From the NCBI GenBank assembly GCA_040414485.1, contig JBEDUK010000009.1, forward strand, positions 1 through 64,000: a DNA stretch of 64,000 nucleotides, given 5' to 3'. This document shows, piece by piece, positions 23,592 through 32,464 of this stretch (position 1 is its first letter; each line of letters opens with the position of its first letter). A program made the position numbers and the translations under genes. This DNA is from JBEDUK01 sp040414485. Lineage in GTDB: Bacteria; Actinomycetota; UBA4738. Under the pieces are notes generated by a model. It worked only from the letters and a program-made list of their open reading frames with translations. It ran no database searches and was not told the DNA's origin.

Positions 23592-26104
23592 CCACTACGA
23601 CCGCACGGTCGCACGGACTGCGCCGAGCGCTCGCTCGCGCGACGGCCGGCAAGGCCGTCTCCGTCGACGAGGCGACGGAGCTGCTCGGGGCGCGGGGCAC
23701 GGCGCTCGAGGAGCTGATGGCGCTCGCGTCGGCCCTGCGCGACCGGGGACACGGGCGCACGGTCACGTATTCGCCGAAGGTGTTCGTCCCGCTCACGATG
23801 TTGTGCCGGGACCACTGCCACTACTGCACGTTCGCGAAGCCTCCGGCGCGGTTGGACTCGCCGTTCCTTACGCCGGACGAGGTGGTCGCCATCGCCGCTG
23901 CGGGCCGGCGTGCGGGCTGCCTCGAGGCCCTGTTCACGCTGGGCGACAGGCCGGAGGACCGCTATCCGGTCGCCCGCGAGTGGCTCGCCTCGTACGGCTA
24001 CGCGTCCACGCTGGACTACCTGCGCGCTGTCAGCATCCGCGTCATCGAGGAGACGGGGCTGCTCCCGCACCTGAATCCCGGCGTGATGACGTGGGAGGAC
24101 ATGGCCCGGCTGAAGCACGTGAGCGCATCGATGGGCATGATGCTCGAGACGTCGTCCCGCCGGCTGTTCGAAGACCGGCGGATGCCCCATTTCGGCTCGC
24201 CCGACAAGGATCCGGCCGTCCGGCTGCGCACGATCGAGGACGCCGGTCGCCTGTCGATCCCCTTCACGACCGGCATCCTCGTCGGCATCGGCGAGACGCT
24301 GCGCGAGCGTGCCGAATCCCTGTTCGCGATCCGATCCCTGCACCTCACGTACCGCCACGTGCAGGAGGTCATCGTGCAGAACTTCGTGCCGAAGCCCGGC
24401 ACGGCGATGCAGGCGGCGCCCGCGCCCGAGGCCGAGGAGTACCTGGCGGCGGTCGCCACGGCGCGCGTGGTGCTTGGCCCCGCGATGCACCTGCAGGCCC
24501 CTCCGAACCTGTCGGACGCGGCGTACCCGCGGCTGCTCGACGCGGGCATCGACGACTGGGGCGGGGTCTCACCACTCACCCCGGACCACGTCAATCCGGA
24601 GAAGCCGTGGCCGCACCTCGAGGACCTCCGCGCGCGCACGCGGGAGCGCGGGTACTCGCTGCGCGAGCGCCTGACGATCCATCCCGAGTTCGCGCTGCGG
24701 CCCGACCCGTGGCTCGCCGGGAAGATGCAGGAACCGGTTCGGAGTCTGCTCGGTGATGATGGGTTCGCGAGGGCCGGGATCCGTGCGCAGCCGACCCCGT
24801 GGCAGGACCCGGAGGTCCAATGGAAGCCGCGGGCGATCGCGCTGACGTTCGCGAAGGAGGAGGGAGCCGGTCTGCGTGCGGACGCCGCCGACGTCTACGG
24901 AGACTTCGACCGCATCTCGGTCACGGACGCGTGGTCGGAACGCGACCGGCGTGCGCCCCAGCGGCTGGACGCCGATGTGCGGGCCGCGTTGTCCAAGGCG
25001 TCGGCCGGCCGCGGCGCAGACCTCTCCGACGGCGAAGCGCTCGCGCTGTTCGAAGCGGAAGGCTCTGCGCTGGAGGCGCTTTCGTCAGTCGCCGACGAAC
25101 TCAGGCGTGACGCTGTCGGCGACGAGGTGACCTACGTGGTCAATCGGAACATCAACTTCACCAACGTGTGCTACACGGGCTGCCGCTTCTGCGCGTTCGC
25201 GCAGCGCGAGATCGACGCCGAGTCGTACACGCTGTCGCTCGGCGAGGTGGCGGACCGGGCGGAGGAGGCGTGGTCCTACGGCGCCACCGAGGTGTGCATC
25301 CAGGGCGGCCTGCACCCGTCGCTTCCCGGCGAGTTCTATTTCTCGATCCTCGACGCGATCCGCGCGCGCGTTCCGGGCATCCATGTGCACGCGTTCTCAC
25401 CGATGGAGGTACTGAACGGCTCGACGCGGCTCGGGATCTCGTTCGAGGAATTCCTGGTCGAATGCCACGCGCGCGGCCTCGGCACGATCCCCGGGACGGC
25501 TGCCGAGATCCTGGACGACGAGGTCCGCTGGGTGCTCACGAAAGGGAAGCTGCCCGCGGACACGTGGGAGACGATCGTGAAGACGGCGCACGGACTCGGG
25601 ATCCGTTCGAGCTCGACGATCATGTACGGCCACGTCGACGCGCCGCCCCACTGGGTCGCGCACATCAGGCGGCTGGGCCGCATCCAGCGCGAAACCGGCG
25701 GATTCACCGAGTTCGTCCCACTGCCGTTCGTTCACCAGAATTCGCCCATCTATCTCGCCGGGAAGGCCCGCCCGGGGCCGTCGCTCGAGGACAACCGCCG
25801 GATGCACGCGGTGGCGCGGGTCATGCTCGACGGGCTCATCCCGAACGTGCAGGTCTCGTGGGTCAAGATGGGCATGGACTACTGCCGCACCATCCTGCGG
25901 GGCGGCGCGAACGACTTCGGGGGAACCCTCATGGAGGAGACCATCAGCCGCATGGCCGGCGCGGATCACGGCATCCGCAAGGAGCCGGAGGAGTTCGTCG
26001 AGGCCATCCGCTCGATCGGCCGGATCCCGGCCGAACGCACGACCACGTACGGCCGCGTGCACCGTTCGGCCTCGGCCGGCGAGCCGTCGCAGACAGTAAT
26101 GTAG
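23588..26104 (+). CDS. fbiC: FO synthase FbiC (CofG-CofH fusion)
   Basis: An 838-residue bifunctional radical-SAM enzyme that makes Fo, the deazaflavin core of F420, from tyrosine and a ribityl-diaminouracil. The N-terminal half is CofG, with the iron-sulfur motif CRDHCHYC (Cys73, Cys77, Cys80) and PHLNPGVMTWEDM. The C-terminal half, from about residue 480, is CofH, with CYTGCRFC (Cys528, Cys532, Cys535) and VCIQGGLHPSLPGEFY. Both radical-SAM clusters are intact. The fused form is characteristic of actinobacteria, whereas archaea and cyanobacteria carry separate genes. ATG at 23588 is coupled to a short upstream ORF. It is separated from cofD and cofE by two unrelated genes. Confidence 0.97.
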   Translation: MTTTTARSHGLRRALARATAGKAVSVDEATELLGARGTALEELMALASALRDRGHGRTVTYSPKVFVPLTMLCRDHCHYCTFAKPPARLDSPFLTPDEVVAIAAAGRRAGCLEALFTLGDRPEDRYPVAREWLASYGYASTLDYLRAVSIRVIEETGLLPHLNPGVMTWEDMARLKHVSASMGMMLETSSRRLFEDRRMPHFGSPDKDPAVRLRTIEDAGRLSIPFTTGILVGIGETLRERAESLFAIRSLHLTYRHVQEVIVQNFVPKPGTAMQAAPAPEAEEYLAAVATARVVLGPAMHLQAPPNLSDAAYPRLLDAGIDDWGGVSPLTPDHVNPEKPWPHLEDLRARTRERGYSLRERLTIHPEFALRPDPWLAGKMQEPVRSLLGDDGFARAGIRAQPTPWQDPEVQWKPRAIALTFAKEEGAGLRADAADVYGDFDRISVTDAWSERDRRAPQRLDADVRAALSKASAGRGADLSDGEALALFEAEGSALEALSSVADELRRDAVGDEVTYVVNRNINFTNVCYTGCRFCAFAQREIDAESYTLSLGEVADRAEEAWSYGATEVCIQGGLHPSLPGEFYFSILDAIRARVPGIHVHAFSPMEVLNGSTRLGISFEEFLVECHARGLGTIPGTAAEILDDEVRWVLTKGKLPADTWETIVKTAHGLGIRSSSTIMYGHVDAPPHWVAHIRRLGRIQRETGGFTEFVPLPFVHQNSPIYLAGKARPGPSLEDNRRMHAVARVMLDGLIPNVQVSWVKMGMDYCRTILRGGANDFGGTLMEETISRMAGADHGIRKEPEEFVEAIRSIGRIPAERTTTYGRVHRSASAGEPSQTVM

Positions 26105-26212
26105 CCTTACCAGTTCTTCGAACTTGCGCGCGCGGCCGCACGAGGATCATGCTCCACGGCGGAAAGGCGGTGGATCGTCGCGTCGTGAACGGTGAGCAAT
26201 TCGGCGCCCGAC

Positions 26213-26242
26213 TTGCCAACGGCCCTCCCGGTACCGCAGAAT
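26213..26242 (+). promoter_or_regulatory. Candidate whiB promoter
   Basis: TTGCCA (26213-26218, five of six matches to TTGACA) and CAGAAT (26237-26242) are separated by 18 nt. Transcription would begin near 26249, giving a leader of about 20 nt with the Shine-Dalgarno site. Confidence 0.4.
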
Positions 26243-26272
26243 CACACGGATGTAATTCTGGGGGAGGGCCGT
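26219..26272. repeat. Long interrupted dyad over the whiB promoter and start codon
   Basis: Bases 26219-26229 (ACGGCCCTCCC) are the exact reverse complement of 26262-26272, which contain the Shine-Dalgarno GGGAGGG and the first two bases of the GTG. An inner pair, CAGAAT (26237-26242) and ATTCTG (26255-26260), flanks a 12-nt loop. In RNA this would hide the ribosome-binding site; in DNA it overlaps the proposed -10 box and could be an operator. Confidence 0.65.
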
Positions 26273-26498
26273 GCACCACTACATTCCGTGGCAGGAACGA
26301 GCACGATGCCGGGACCACGACCCGGAGATCTTCTTCCCCGAAAAAGGCGGTTCGTCGAGGGAGGCGAAGCGCGTCTGCGCCGAGTGTCCCGTGCGCATCG
26401 AGTGCCTGAACTACGCCCTGCGCCGCGATGAGCGCTACGGCGTGTGGGGCGGCATGAGCGAACGGGAGCGCCGGCGTCTGAAGCGCATGGCGAGCTGA
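26271..26498 (+). CDS. WhiB-family iron-sulfur transcription factor
   Basis: A 75-residue Wbl protein. Four cysteines expected to hold a [4Fe-4S] cluster are Cys13, Cys36, Cys39 and Cys45 (CxxC in VCAECPVRIECL). The turn motif GVWGG is at 57-61, followed by a basic C-terminus (RERRRLKRM) that contacts DNA. Wbl proteins bind the primary sigma factor and regulate division, redox or nutrient responses; they are essentially an actinobacterial family. Closest resemblance is to the WhiB1/WhiB2 group, but assignment within the family is uncertain. GTG at 26271 is preceded by GGGGGAGGG. The GT2 and DUF5719-like genes downstream match the usual neighbourhood of whiB2-type genes. Confidence 0.93.
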   Translation: MHHYIPWQERARCRDHDPEIFFPEKGGSSREAKRVCAECPVRIECLNYALRRDERYGVWGGMSERERRRLKRMAS

Positions 26499-26543
26499 CG
26501 CCTCGAGGAGGGCGTCACGAACCTCACGAGGGGAGGTGAATCC

Positions 26544-27272
26544 ATGAGTCCCGCACGGACCAGTACGAGATCGGCCACGAAGCAGGCGGCGAAGTCCACC
26601 AGCGCCACGTTGAAGGCGGTGGGCAAGCGCGCCGCGGCGGATGCGAAGAAGGCGGGCGCGGCAGGTTCCGCGGCGGCCAGGAAGGCCGGCGCGGCGGCGA
26701 CCGCGACGGCGAAGAGGACGGCGGCGCAGGCGAAGCGCGTCGGTTCCGACGCCCGCAAGGTCGCGGCCCGGGCCTCGGCCAAGCCGGCCGCTGCCAAGCC
26801 GGCCGCCGCGAAGCGTGCGACTGCCAAGCCTGCGACTGCCAAGCCTGCGGCCGCCAAGCCTGCGGCCGCCAAGCCCGCCGCAAGGAGGACGGCGAGCACG
26901 GCTCGCAAGCCTGCGACCGCGAAGGCGGCTCCGGCGAAGCCGGCGGCGAGGAGGACGGCGTCGGCCAAGCCGGCCGCTGCCAAGCCCGCGGCCAGGAAGG
27001 CTGCCCCGGCGAAGGCGGCCGCGAGGAAACCGGCGGCCAAGCCTGCTGCCAAGCCTGCTGCGAAGAAGCCGGCGGCCTCGAAGCCCGCTGCCAAGAAGGC
27101 GGCTCCGAGACCGGCGGCGAAGAAGGCCGCTCCGGCGAAGAAGGCCGCTCCGGCGAAGCCTGCTGCCAGGAAGCCCGCCGCGTCCAAGGCGGCGCCGGCC
27201 CGCGCCACGGCGGCGAAGAAGCCCGCCACGAGCGGCGCTCGGAGTTCCGGCCGGGCGCGCGCGTCCAGGTGA
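26544..27272 (+). CDS. Histone H1-like Lys/Ala/Pro-rich protein
   Basis: A 242-residue low-complexity basic protein built from Ala, Lys, Pro and Arg, with many KPAAA, KKAAPA and RRTAS units. It resembles the C-terminal tail of mycobacterial HupB and histone H1, but has no HU fold, so it would bind DNA non-specifically through charge. The ATG at 26544 has an excellent site, GGGGAGGTGAA. It follows whiB by 45 nt and precedes a strong hairpin. No globular domain, signal peptide or Cys is seen. Direct DNA compaction is the likely role; RNA or ribosome binding is an alternative. Length is expected to vary between strains because the coding DNA is repetitive. Confidence 0.8.
   Translation: MSPARTSTRSATKQAAKSTSATLKAVGKRAAADAKKAGAAGSAAARKAGAAATATAKRTAAQAKRVGSDARKVAARASAKPAAAKPAAAKRATAKPATAKPAAAKPAAAKPAARRTASTARKPATAKAAPAKPAARRTASAKPAAAKPAARKAAPAKAAARKPAAKPAAKPAAKKPAASKPAAKKAAPRPAAKKAAPAKKAAPAKPAARKPAASKAAPARATAAKKPATSGARSSGRARASR
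26781..26885 (+). repeat. Seven tandem 15-bp repeats inside the histone-like gene
   Basis: Units of AAGCC(G/T)GC(G/C)(G/A)C(C/T)GCC start at 26781 and recur every 15 nt, each encoding a Lys-Pro-Ala-Ala/Thr-Ala pentapeptide with minor changes. The third unit is the most diverged. In-frame expansion or contraction would change tail length without breaking the gene. Confidence 0.75.
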
Positions 27273-27306
27273 CGCCAGGAGGCACCGAACCGCATCGAGC
27301 CTGATC

Positions 27307-27332
27307 GGAAGGGGAGCGAGCGCTCCCCTTCC
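27307..27332 (+). terminator. Hairpin terminator after the histone-like gene
   Basis: Perfect 11-bp arms (GGAAGGGGAGC and GCTCCCCTTCC) flank a 4-nt loop 34 nt after the stop codon. There is no T-tract, as is common for terminators in GC-rich actinobacteria. Confidence 0.7.
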
Positions 27333-27347
27333 AGGCTCGCCCGGTGC

Positions 27348-27353
27348 TATCCT
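27348..27353 (+). promoter_or_regulatory. -10 box TATCCT upstream of the GT2/membrane gene
   Basis: TATCCT lies 37 nt before the ATG at 27391, just after the hairpin terminator. The short leader has no evident Shine-Dalgarno sequence. Confidence 0.4.
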
Positions 27354-27390
27354 CGGCGCCTTCCCTACCGCCCGTCCCATCCAACGACCT

Positions 27391-30300
27391 ATGGCCAGCA
27401 CGCCCAGGACGATCTCTGACGCCCCCCGGACAGACCAGACCCGCGCGCCCAACGTACTGATCATCCTCGTTACGGGCGATGGTCCAGAACGGCTTCGGCA
27501 GTCCTTGGCTGGGGTCGGCAGGCAGACCTATCCACGCATTGGAATCCTTGCCGTGGACGACGCGTCCACGGACGGCTCCGCCGATGTGCTTCGGTCCTCG
27601 CTCGGAGCCGAGCGCGTGCTCACGCTCCCCGAGCGCCGCGGCTTCGCCGCGGCGCTCGGGGAGGCCCTTCGCTCCGCGGTCGCGGAGCGTGCCGACTACG
27701 TCGTGTTCCTGAGCGGCGACACGGTGCTCGCCTCCGAAGCGGTCTCGGCGATGGTCGACGCGGCGGAACGGATGGAGGGCGTCGGCGTCGTCGGTCCGAA
27801 GGTGCTCGACGCGACCGACCCGGCCGTGCTTCGCGAGATCGGAATGTCCGTCGACCTGTTCGGCCACCCCTACTCACCGCTGGAGAGGGGCGAGATCGAC
27901 CAGGGGCAGTACGACCGGATCCGCGAGGTGTTCTACGTCGCGCCCGAAGCCATGCTCGTCTCCACGGACGCCGTCGCGCGCACGGGTACGCCGGACGAAC
28001 GCCTGGAACGGGGCCCTGGCGCGATGGATTTCTGCTGGCGGGCCCGTCTCGCGGGATTCCGCGTGTTGTGGACGCCGACCGCCGTGGCCCTGCAGCCTGC
28101 AGGCGCCCGGGCCCGGGCAACCAGGCGGTTCGGGGGCGGGGGGCCCATCTACCAGCGCGAACGGGGCGCGCTGGCCGCCGTGCTGAAGAACGACGGCTTC
28201 CTGACGCTCCTGTGGCTGCTGCCGCTCGCCTTCGGCCAGATGATCGTCAGGGTGCTGTACTACCTGCTTTCCCGGCGGTTCGAGGATGCCTATCAGATCT
28301 TGGCGGCATGGGGCTGGAATGTGGCTCACCTGCTCGGTACCGGCCGCCGCCGCGCCCGCGCGCAGTCCGTGCGTTCGCTGCCAGACCGCCGGATCCGGCA
28401 GTTCATGGCGCCGACCCTGCTCCGGTTGAACCTGTGGTGGCGAACGTTCTCGGAGGCGCTCCGTCCCCAGGACGTCGCGGCGCAGGCGGACGCGCCTCGG
28501 CCGTCCCTCGCCGCCCGCGTCCGCACCCTTTCGATCGCGCACCCTGTGGCCGTTGCGTGGGTGGTCGGCGCGATCGTCGCCGCCGTCGCCTATCGCCACC
28601 TGCTGACGGCGTCCCCGCTCACGGGCGGCGCCCTGGCGGGCTTCCCCGATTCGCCCCGGGGGTTCTTCGGCGAGTTCGTCTCGGGTCTTCGACACACCGC
28701 GCTCGGTGGAGGCGCGCCGGCATCCCCAGCACTTCCCATGCTCGGCCTGGCGAGCGTGCTCACGTTCGCGAACCCATCCCTGGCCCAGAAGGTCTTGCTC
28801 CTGGCGCTCCCGGTCTTCGCCGCCGTCGGCTTCTACCGCGCGGTGCGAACGATCCCCGTCGCCCCTGCGGCGGCCACGATCGGTGCCGCCTGCTATGCAC
28901 TGGCGCCGATCACGCTCTGGAGCCTCTCTGAAGGGCGCCTCCCCGAGGCCGTGTTCCTCGCCGGCCTGCCGTGGCTCGCCGCCCGGCTGATCTGGTTCTT
29001 CGGTTCGAATCCGCCACGCCGACGCGTCCGGTGGATCGTGGGAGCGGCGGTCGGTCTGGCGGCGCTCGGCGCGTTCTTCCCGGGGGTGTTCCTCGCCGGC
29101 GCGATCGTGGCCCTGATCGCGGTGGCCATCCCCGGCGGTGGCGGCCGGATGCGCGGCACCGGCAGGGTGCTGATGGCCGCCGGGGGCACCGTCCTGCTCG
29201 CGGTTCCGGTCGTCGTCGGGATCGCCGCGTCGTCCGGGCGAAGCCTCGCCGATTCGCTTGCGCCGTCATCCTTCGCCGACGTGCTTCGAGCCGTCGTCGG
29301 GCAGGCGCCCGGCGACTGGGCCCTGGCGTTCTTCCTGCCGGTCGGAGCGGCTCTGGGTCTCGCCTTCGCGGGTGGGCCGAAGGCCAGGCCCGCGGCGCGC
29401 TCGGCGCTGATGGCGCTCGCGGGCATCTATCTGGCGTGGGCGGCGGCGAACGGGTGGCTGCCGGTGTGGCTGTCGAACCCCGCCGCCTACGCCGGCCTCG
29501 CGGCGTTCGCCATGGCCTCGCTCATCGCGATGGGGATCGACAGCGTGGCCACGAGCCTGCCGAAGCCGAACCGGACATTCGATGGCGCGAGGATCGCCTC
29601 GGTGGCGCTCGTGGCCGTCGTGACCATCGGGGTCGCCGGACAGGTGGTCCAGGCCGTCAGGGGCGCCTGGGACATCGGCGGCCGGGACCGTCTGGCGCCC
29701 GCGTACGCGGTGGTCGAGCCCGACAACGGGGTCGCCTACCGGGTGCTGTGGCTCGGCGCCCCGCGCGCGGAGCACCTGCCGCCTCCCGGGGGCGTGGCGA
29801 TGGGGTCCGCGGGCTTCCGAGACTCGGCCGTCCGGTTCTCCGTGACCGCCCCGGCGGGCGCGTCGGCCTACGACATGGCGCGGCCGCTCTCCGGTTCGGG
29901 CTTCGCCAGCCTCACGCGCACCCTCGACGCCGTCCTGAACGGGCCCACCAGGCACGCCGGCTCGCTGCTCGCGCCGTACGGGATCCACTACGTCGTCGGC
30001 GCGATCGGCGACCTGCCCGGCGCGGTCGAGGCTCGGCTCGCGCGGCAGCTCGACATGGTGGAGACGGCCGCCGGCGGTCTGGTCGTGTTCCGCGACACGC
30101 TGACGGTGCCGCTCTTCGCCGTGATCCCCGACCCGGCCTGGGCGCGGGCGGCCGCGTCGGGCGATCTGCAGGCGCAGGCGTCGTTGCAGGAGCCCCACGC
30201 GATCCCACTCACGGGCTCCGGCGGCCACTGGTCCCTGCCCGCGACACCGGGTACGACGTTCCCGAGTGGATCGTTCGTGCTGATCAGTCAGCAGGACGGC

Positions 30301-30513
30301 CCGAAGTGGCGCTTGACGCCGCCCGGAGGGGACCAGGCGCTGACGCCGATGTCGGCGTTCGGGTGGTCAGTCGGCTTCGGCTATCGGCCGACCAGCGCGG
30401 GGTTCACGGTCACATTCGCCGGGCAGCCGCCGAGGACCGCGCTCATCCTGCTGTTGACCGCGCTCTGGCTGGCGGCGCTCTGGCTCACCCGTCGGCCGTC
30501 GAGGACCGCGTGA
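27391..30513 (+). CDS. Giant GT2 glycosyltransferase fused to polytopic membrane protein
   Basis: A 1040-residue protein. Residues about 20-250 form a GT2 domain (VLIILVTGDGPERLRQSL, VDDASTDGSADVLRSS, acidic LSGDTVLA and MDFCWRARLAGFRVLW). A first membrane region follows at about 270-305 (LLWLLPLAFGQMIVRVLYYL). Residues 385-740 carry roughly ten further spans, then a long extracytoplasmic C-terminal domain and a final span near 1010-1030. Such proteins sit next to whiB, DUF5719 and manB genes in many actinobacteria and are thought to act in envelope glycan synthesis; their product is not known to me. Its stop overlaps the next GTG (GTGA at 30510), so the two genes are translationally coupled. 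Confidence 0.82.
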   Translation: MASTPRTISDAPRTDQTRAPNVLIILVTGDGPERLRQSLAGVGRQTYPRIGILAVDDASTDGSADVLRSSLGAERVLTLPERRGFAAALGEALRSAVAERADYVVFLSGDTVLASEAVSAMVDAAERMEGVGVVGPKVLDATDPAVLREIGMSVDLFGHPYSPLERGEIDQGQYDRIREVFYVAPEAMLVSTDAVARTGTPDERLERGPGAMDFCWRARLAGFRVLWTPTAVALQPAGARARATRRFGGGGPIYQRERGALAAVLKNDGFLTLLWLLPLAFGQMIVRVLYYLLSRRFEDAYQILAAWGWNVAHLLGTGRRRARAQSVRSLPDRRIRQFMAPTLLRLNLWWRTFSEALRPQDVAAQADAPRPSLAARVRTLSIAHPVAVAWVVGAIVAAVAYRHLLTASPLTGGALAGFPDSPRGFFGEFVSGLRHTALGGGAPASPALPMLGLASVLTFANPSLAQKVLLLALPVFAAVGFYRAVRTIPVAPAAATIGAACYALAPITLWSLSEGRLPEAVFLAGLPWLAARLIWFFGSNPPRRRVRWIVGAAVGLAALGAFFPGVFLAGAIVALIAVAIPGGGGRMRGTGRVLMAAGGTVLLAVPVVVGIAASSGRSLADSLAPSSFADVLRAVVGQAPGDWALAFFLPVGAALGLAFAGGPKARPAARSALMALAGIYLAWAAANGWLPVWLSNPAAYAGLAAFAMASLIAMGIDSVATSLPKPNRTFDGARIASVALVAVVTIGVAGQVVQAVRGAWDIGGRDRLAPAYAVVEPDNGVAYRVLWLGAPRAEHLPPPGGVAMGSAGFRDSAVRFSVTAPAGASAYDMARPLSGSGFASLTRTLDAVLNGPTRHAGSLLAPYGIHYVVGAIGDLPGAVEARLARQLDMVETAAGGLVVFRDTLTVPLFAVIPDPAWARAAASGDLQAQASLQEPHAIPLTGSGGHWSLPATPGTTFPSGSFVLISQQDGPKWRLTPPGGDQALTPMSAFGWSVGFGYRPTSAGFTVTFAGQPPRTALILLLTALWLAALWLTRRPSRTA

Positions 30514-32057
30514 ACGGCGACGATCTCCTGCCGCCGGACGAGCCGGCGAACTTCGGGCTCCGTCCGAACGGACCCGACGGCGACCGTCCGGACGGGGTCG
30601 ACGGCGAGCGGGACCACGCCGCCGGGACCGCCGATGCGGAGGCGGCGGACGGCGCGAAGCAGGGCTCGGTGCGAGGCTCGCGGGACGGCTCGAAGCCCGG
30701 CGCGATGACCGCCGGCGCACGGGCCGGGGCGGTGGCCGCCCTGAGCGTCCTCGTGGTGCTCTCCGGCACGCTGCTCGGCCGGGCGGGGACGAAGCCGCCG
30801 CCGGCCGGCCCCGCCGGCCAGGGCGTGTACTCCGGCGCGGCCTTCTGCCCCCACGGCGGCGGAGCCGACTGGAAGGGGTGGCTTGCCGTCGTGAACCCGA
30901 CCAGCCGGCCCGTCAGCGTTCGCACCACCACCTTCGCGGGCACGGCGGTGCGCCTGACCAGGACGTTCACGCTCGCCCCGAAGCACGAGGTCTACCGGGA
31001 GATCCCGGTGTCCGATCCCTCGTCGGCGACGGAGGTCGAATACTTCGGCGGCCCCGTCGCCGCCGGAGCGATCGTCCGGTCCTCGGGCACCAATGCGGAC
31101 GTGGAGGCTGAGCGATGCATCGACACGGTCGGCGCCGACTCGTACCTGCCGGACGAGACGACCGCGGCCGACGAGCACACCTCTGCCATCGTGATGAACC
31201 CGTTCGCCACGCCCGCAGAGTTCAACGTGGTCATCCGGACCAACCAGAGGGCGGTGCGGCCCGGGCCGCTCACGCCGGCCGTGCTCAGGCCGAATTCGGC
31301 GATCGCGATCCCGATCGATCCCTGGGCGCGCGAGGGAGCCGGCGAAACGGCCGTCACCGTCCAGATCCAGAGCGTGATCGGGCGCGTGGTGGCGGGAAGC
31401 CTGGTGGTCTCGCCCCGCGGCGTTCGGGCCGAAGCGGGGCTCCCGGTGGCCTCGGGCGGCGCGATCATCCCCGCCTCCGGCTACCACGGCGGCTCGCTGG
31501 AGGTGCTCAACCCCGGCGATCGCCGCGCGTCGATGACGATCGTGGCGGAGGGTCCTTCGGGTCCCAGGGCGATCCCCGCGGGGAGCGCCGGACCCATCGT
31601 CGGTCCGGGGTCGGCACGTTCGTTCGACCTGGGTGATCAGACCGATGCGGGGATCCACGTGGATGCCGGCAGCGGTCGGGTCGCGGCCATGCTCAAGCTC
31701 TCGGGGCCGAACGGCGGAGAGGCGACGCTGTCGGGCTGGTTCGAGCTGGGCGCCCGGTGGGCCGTTCCGCCGACGCTGCCGCCCACCGGAGGGACCGCGC
31801 GGCTGGCGCTCGAGAACCCGGATCCGACGGCCGCGACCGTGAGCATCCAGTGGATCTCACCGGCCGGTCCGGTGAAGGGCGGGCCGAAGATCGCCCACGT
31901 GGGGCCGAACCGGACCGTCACGATCGACATGCCGAGGTCCGACGTCCCGCTGTTCGCGCTGGTCACGTCCCTCAAGGGATCGATCCTGCCCGCGGAGACC
32001 TCCGACTCGCTCGCCGGGACGGCGTTCGCCGCCACCTCCGGCATCCCGATCTCCTAA
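30510..32057 (+). CDS. DUF5719-like secreted/membrane-anchored protein
   Basis: A 515-residue protein with a charged cytoplasmic N-terminus (1-65), one membrane span at about 70-92 (AVAALSVLVVLSGTLLG) and a large exported beta-rich region. Repeated motifs such as WLAVVNPTSRPVSV, SAIVMNPFATPAEFNV, SLEVLNPGDRRASM and ARLALENPDPTAATV suggest four or more tandem Ig-like units, each starting with an NP-containing loop. The pattern and the position after a giant GT2/membrane gene match the DUF5719 family. A role with the GT2 protein at the outer face of the membrane is inferred from coupling. GTG at 30510 overlaps the upstream stop. Two Cys (FCPHGGG and RCIDT) may form a disulfide. Confidence 0.75.
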   Translation: MNGDDLLPPDEPANFGLRPNGPDGDRPDGVDGERDHAAGTADAEAADGAKQGSVRGSRDGSKPGAMTAGARAGAVAALSVLVVLSGTLLGRAGTKPPPAGPAGQGVYSGAAFCPHGGGADWKGWLAVVNPTSRPVSVRTTTFAGTAVRLTRTFTLAPKHEVYREIPVSDPSSATEVEYFGGPVAAGAIVRSSGTNADVEAERCIDTVGADSYLPDETTAADEHTSAIVMNPFATPAEFNVVIRTNQRAVRPGPLTPAVLRPNSAIAIPIDPWAREGAGETAVTVQIQSVIGRVVAGSLVVSPRGVRAEAGLPVASGGAIIPASGYHGGSLEVLNPGDRRASMTIVAEGPSGPRAIPAGSAGPIVGPGSARSFDLGDQTDAGIHVDAGSGRVAAMLKLSGPNGGEATLSGWFELGARWAVPPTLPPTGGTARLALENPDPTAATVSIQWISPAGPVKGGPKIAHVGPNRTVTIDMPRSDVPLFALVTSLKGSILPAETSDSLAGTAFAATSGIPIS

Positions 32058-32233
32058 GACGGGGCAGCAACACCGCCAACCGCGAGCGGTGGGCGCGAAT
32101 GAGCCGCGGGTCCCCCGCATCCCCGACGGCCATCCCCCATCCGGGCCACTCCGAGATGGTCATCCGGGACCGGATCCGAAACGACCCGACCTGACCATGA
32201 TCCTCCGAGTGCGGGAGGCCGAACGTTGGAGGC

Positions 32234-32425
32234 ATGAGGCACGCCACCGCGACCAACGTCCGATGCCCGACCTGCGGGTCCGGCGAGGTGTTGATGCTCT
32301 CCATGGTGGTGGGGGGGTCGGACCTTCGATTCACGTGCTGCATGAACTGCGAGCAGCGTTCGTGGGAAGAGGCGGGCCAATCCATCCCCTTGCGGTCCGT
32401 CCTGGGGCTGGCGTCGGCCCGCTGA
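32234..32425 (+). CDS. Small zinc-ribbon protein
   Basis: A 63-residue protein with CPTCGSGEVLML and CCMNCEQRSW, giving a two-knuckle C-x2-C zinc ribbon. The pair of cysteines plus a third in the second knuckle should hold one zinc. The ATG at 32234 has TTGGAGG 5 nt upstream. The gene lies between the DUF5719-like gene and manB, where other actinobacteria often carry a small zinc-binding DUF3499 protein; this one does not match that family by its motifs. Its function is unknown. The 176-nt gap before it holds no clear gene, only short inverted repeats. Confidence 0.7.
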   Translation: MRHATATNVRCPTCGSGEVLMLSMVVGGSDLRFTCCMNCEQRSWEEAGQSIPLRSVLGLASAR

Positions 32426-32451
32426 CCAGGGAGGCTCGTTCGGCCGTCGGC

Positions 32452-32457
32452 TAGGAT
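32452..32457 (+). promoter_or_regulatory. -10 box TAGGAT deciding the manB start
   Basis: TAGGAT is 7 nt before ATG 32465. The alternative ATG at 32456 lies inside this box, so a leaderless transcript would start translation at 32465. Confidence 0.5.
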
Positions 32458-32464
32458 GACGCCG

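Noticed and set aside
26149..26409. ORF starting at 26149 upstream of whiB
   Set aside because: It runs across the whiB start in another frame, has no recognisable domain and crosses the dyad and promoter; whiB explains the region.
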